Source: CAZSSM01 sp964609385 (GTDB taxonomy: Bacteria; Planctomycetota; Planctomycetia; Isosphaerales; Isosphaeraceae). From it: 64,000 nucleotides of DNA. A program made the translations under genes and the position numbers. The notes beneath the pieces are model-generated. The model saw only the letters and a program-made list of their open reading frames with translations, made no database searches and was not told where the DNA came from. Positions 62,503-64,000 of this stretch are shown piece by piece (the stretch's first letter is position 1; each line of letters starts with the position of its first letter). The stretch is taken from NCBI GenBank assembly GCA_964609385.1, contig CAZSSM010000022.1, forward strand, positions 22,165 through 86,164, given 5' to 3'.

Positions 62503-62586
62503 CGGTCGCTCCCCTCAGCCTGCTTGGACTAAATGAGTGTCTGTCCCGCGTGACCGACGCGTGCTCACGGAGTTGAGAATCTGACC

Positions 62587-63843
62587 ATGAGACGTTTCGT
62601 CAAGCCTGGACGCCTGTTTGCGATCAAACTCACGGCCATCGCCGGGTTGTGTTTTAGCGTAGCGATTGCTCAGCGTGCCGAAACAGGCCGATCGTCGGAG
62701 GTGGACCCGGCGATCGTCGTTGTTGATCCACCGATCATACTGGGACCGGAGGTTCGGACCAGCCCCGCTGATGAGCCCCCTGCGGGCTCCCTGGAAGTTC
62801 CGCCCGAACTGCCTCCGGTCTTTGGGCCGGCCTCCAGCAATCGGTCGGGAGCGATGCGCGTGCTAAACGGTCCTCCCGTCCCGCCACCCAGTCTCCCGAC
62901 GACCGAAGCAGACCAAGACGCTCGTGAGACTCCTCGACTTCGTTGGGTACCTTGGGATCCCCGACAGCAAGGTCCGGCATCGAGGGATCATCGGAACTCG
63001 TCAGAAGATTTGGAAAACGACCTTCCCGAGCTGTTTGGACCTTCGACGACCAACCCAACACGCTCATTGACGATTGATCGCGACGATCCGATGTTCCTTC
63101 CGCAGCCCGATTCGTCCCCGGCCCTCTTGGGTCCGAGCACCAGCTCTGCCGTCAACGGTTCCCGGACAATCAATCGTCGGGTCTCCCGGCCGACTCCAAT
63201 CCATTCTGGGTTGGATCCCGAGACTCACAATGCGTTCGAGGATCAGCTCGATCCCAAACGCCCGTGGACTGAGGCTGATGTCGAGCGTGTCGCCCGCGCG
63301 GAACTCCGTGCGGAGCGCGAAGCCTTGAGGGAATTGAACGAGCTCGAAGGTCTGGAGTACGAGGTCGATCCCAAAATCCCAAACGAGATTCGGTCCAGCC
63401 CTCCGATTCCGACCGATCTTCGGTCTTCGAACCGGCTCTTCGGTTGGATGCCCGACCCGCTCGGGCTCAACAAGATGCGGTTGGTCAACTCGCCCCACTC
63501 GTTGAAGTTGTTCAATCCCCAAGCCACCCGCGATTTCTTCTCGGGCAAGACCTTCGAACGCAAGATGAACAAGCTTTTCGGGGACGGTTTGGGACCTGAT
63601 GCGACCGTTGCTTTCCCAATCGATGATCCTGAGGCGAAGCGCTTGCTGTTGGAGGGCATCGAGGAATCGATCGAGAAGAAACTCGGCTCGGAGGTCCGTT
63701 CGGTCCAGGTCCGGCATCGGAGCGGTCGGATCGAGATCCGTGCCCCAGCCCGTCACTTCTGGAAGCGGATCTGGATCCGGAAGACGATCCGCAACTTGCC
63801 CTGCCTTGACGGCTTGCCGGTCGAGATCGATGTGCGGGGCTGA
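62587..63843 (+). CDS. Secreted proline-rich hypothetical protein
   Basis: The 418-residue protein starts with a signal peptide (RLFAIKLTAIAGLCFSVAIA, cut near AQR). The first half is Pro/Ser/Gly-rich with repeated motifs resembling PPELPPVFGPASSN and LPELFGPSTTN (three or four copies of FGPSTS-type units, at about 80, 135 and 180). The second half is charged and helical (EADVERVARAELRAEREALRELNELEG), then compact (LFGDGLGPDATVAFPIDDPEAKRLLLEGI). No known family was recognised. It is probably an envelope or structural protein. Confidence 0.65.
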   Translation: MRRFVKPGRLFAIKLTAIAGLCFSVAIAQRAETGRSSEVDPAIVVVDPPIILGPEVRTSPADEPPAGSLEVPPELPPVFGPASSNRSGAMRVLNGPPVPPPSLPTTEADQDARETPRLRWVPWDPRQQGPASRDHRNSSEDLENDLPELFGPSTTNPTRSLTIDRDDPMFLPQPDSSPALLGPSTSSAVNGSRTINRRVSRPTPIHSGLDPETHNAFEDQLDPKRPWTEADVERVARAELRAEREALRELNELEGLEYEVDPKIPNEIRSSPPIPTDLRSSNRLFGWMPDPLGLNKMRLVNSPHSLKLFNPQATRDFFSGKTFERKMNKLFGDGLGPDATVAFPIDDPEAKRLLLEGIEESIEKKLGSEVRSVQVRHRSGRIEIRAPARHFWKRIWIRKTIRNLPCLDGLPVEIDVRG

Positions 63844-63874
63844 ATGATCGATCGACCATCCGATCGTCGTTTGG

Positions 63875-64000
63875 GTGACCTGGACGAACTCAGAACGGTT
63901 CAAGCATCACTTCCACGACCCCGAACTCTTCGATGAGCCCGCCGAACGCGACCGGCTCATTGACGGGCTCGGGGTCGTTTCGCAATGTGAAATGTCGAGG
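63875..64000 (+). CDS. Start of a hypothetical gene cut by the window edge
   Basis: From a GTG at 63875 the frame stays open to the window end, giving 42 residues that look coding (TWTNSERFKHHFHDPELFDE, then ERDRLIDGLGVVSQCEMSR). The frame has no stop back to 63848, but no ATG precedes it, so GTG is the likely start. No family can be assigned from this fragment. Confidence 0.5.
   Translation, partial: MTWTNSERFKHHFHDPELFDEPAERDRLIDGLGVVSQCEMSR

Overview
The window is high-GC bacterial DNA and almost certainly comes from a planctomycete, most likely of the Isosphaeraceae type. The signs are the triad of a PPC-domain secreted protein, a DUF1549/DUF1553 protein and a cytochrome-c/WD40 protein; two secreted proteins with the planctomycete N-terminal motif of the form LExxExRxxLS; two sulfatases; a Tat-exported Gfo/Idh/MocA oxidoreductase; and bacterial genes for methanofuran- and tetrahydromethanopterin (H4MPT)-dependent C1 metabolism. 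Nothing indicates a plasmid, prophage, insertion sequence or CRISPR array, and I saw no rRNA or tRNA gene.

Layout. 1-7.1 kb: three co-directional genes for the secreted/cytochrome module. 7.1-8.2 kb: a decayed stretch with gene remnants. 8.2-14.6 kb: a tandem esterase, a large surface protein with a lipase-like domain, and a sulfatase. 15.0-18.9 kb: succinate dehydrogenase/fumarate reductase sdhCAB (b558 type). 19.2-23.6 kb: elongation factor P and isoleucyl-tRNA synthetase, ended by a strong hairpin shared with a convergent oxidoreductase. 25.6-33.6 kb: HD phosphohydrolase, a probable seven-bladed propeller surface protein, alanyl-tRNA synthetase, an HtrA-like protease and a beta-helix protein. 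33.9-36.0 kb: a second sulfatase followed by a frameshifted glycosidase remnant.

37.9-48.0 kb is the most distinctive part: a C1-cofactor region. It holds homologues of methanofuran-biosynthesis genes mfnD, mfnF and mfnE in an overlapping operon, a divergent HisA-like gene, a PTPS/QueD-like gene, a CitG-like gene, a RimK-like ligase, mch (methenyl-H4MPT cyclohydrolase) and fhcC (formylmethanofuran dehydrogenase/formyltransferase subunit C). A GFA/CENP-V zinc protein follows. A further methanofuran gene, mfnB, lies about 10 kb away at 58.4-59.2 kb. Together these suggest the cell makes both archaeal-type C1 carriers and uses them to oxidise or detoxify formaldehyde. The fae, mtdB, ftr and fhcABD genes are not in this window.

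48.7-52.1 kb: a three-gene, stop/start-overlapping operon for a methyltransferase, a lipid-linked-glycan flippase and a CDP-alcohol phosphatidyltransferase with a variant active-site motif. 52.6-64 kb: a DUF2617-like protein, an ADP-ribosylglycohydrolase, a TPR protein, an ExbB/MotA-like channel with a long helical tail plus a membrane-anchored Ig-like partner, mfnB, a DnaQ-type exonuclease fused to a WYL-like domain, a CAP-domain lipoprotein, a small lipoprotein, a short-chain dehydrogenase, a proline-rich secreted protein, and the start of a gene cut by the window edge.

All family calls come from reading the translated sequence by eye. No database search or alignment was run.
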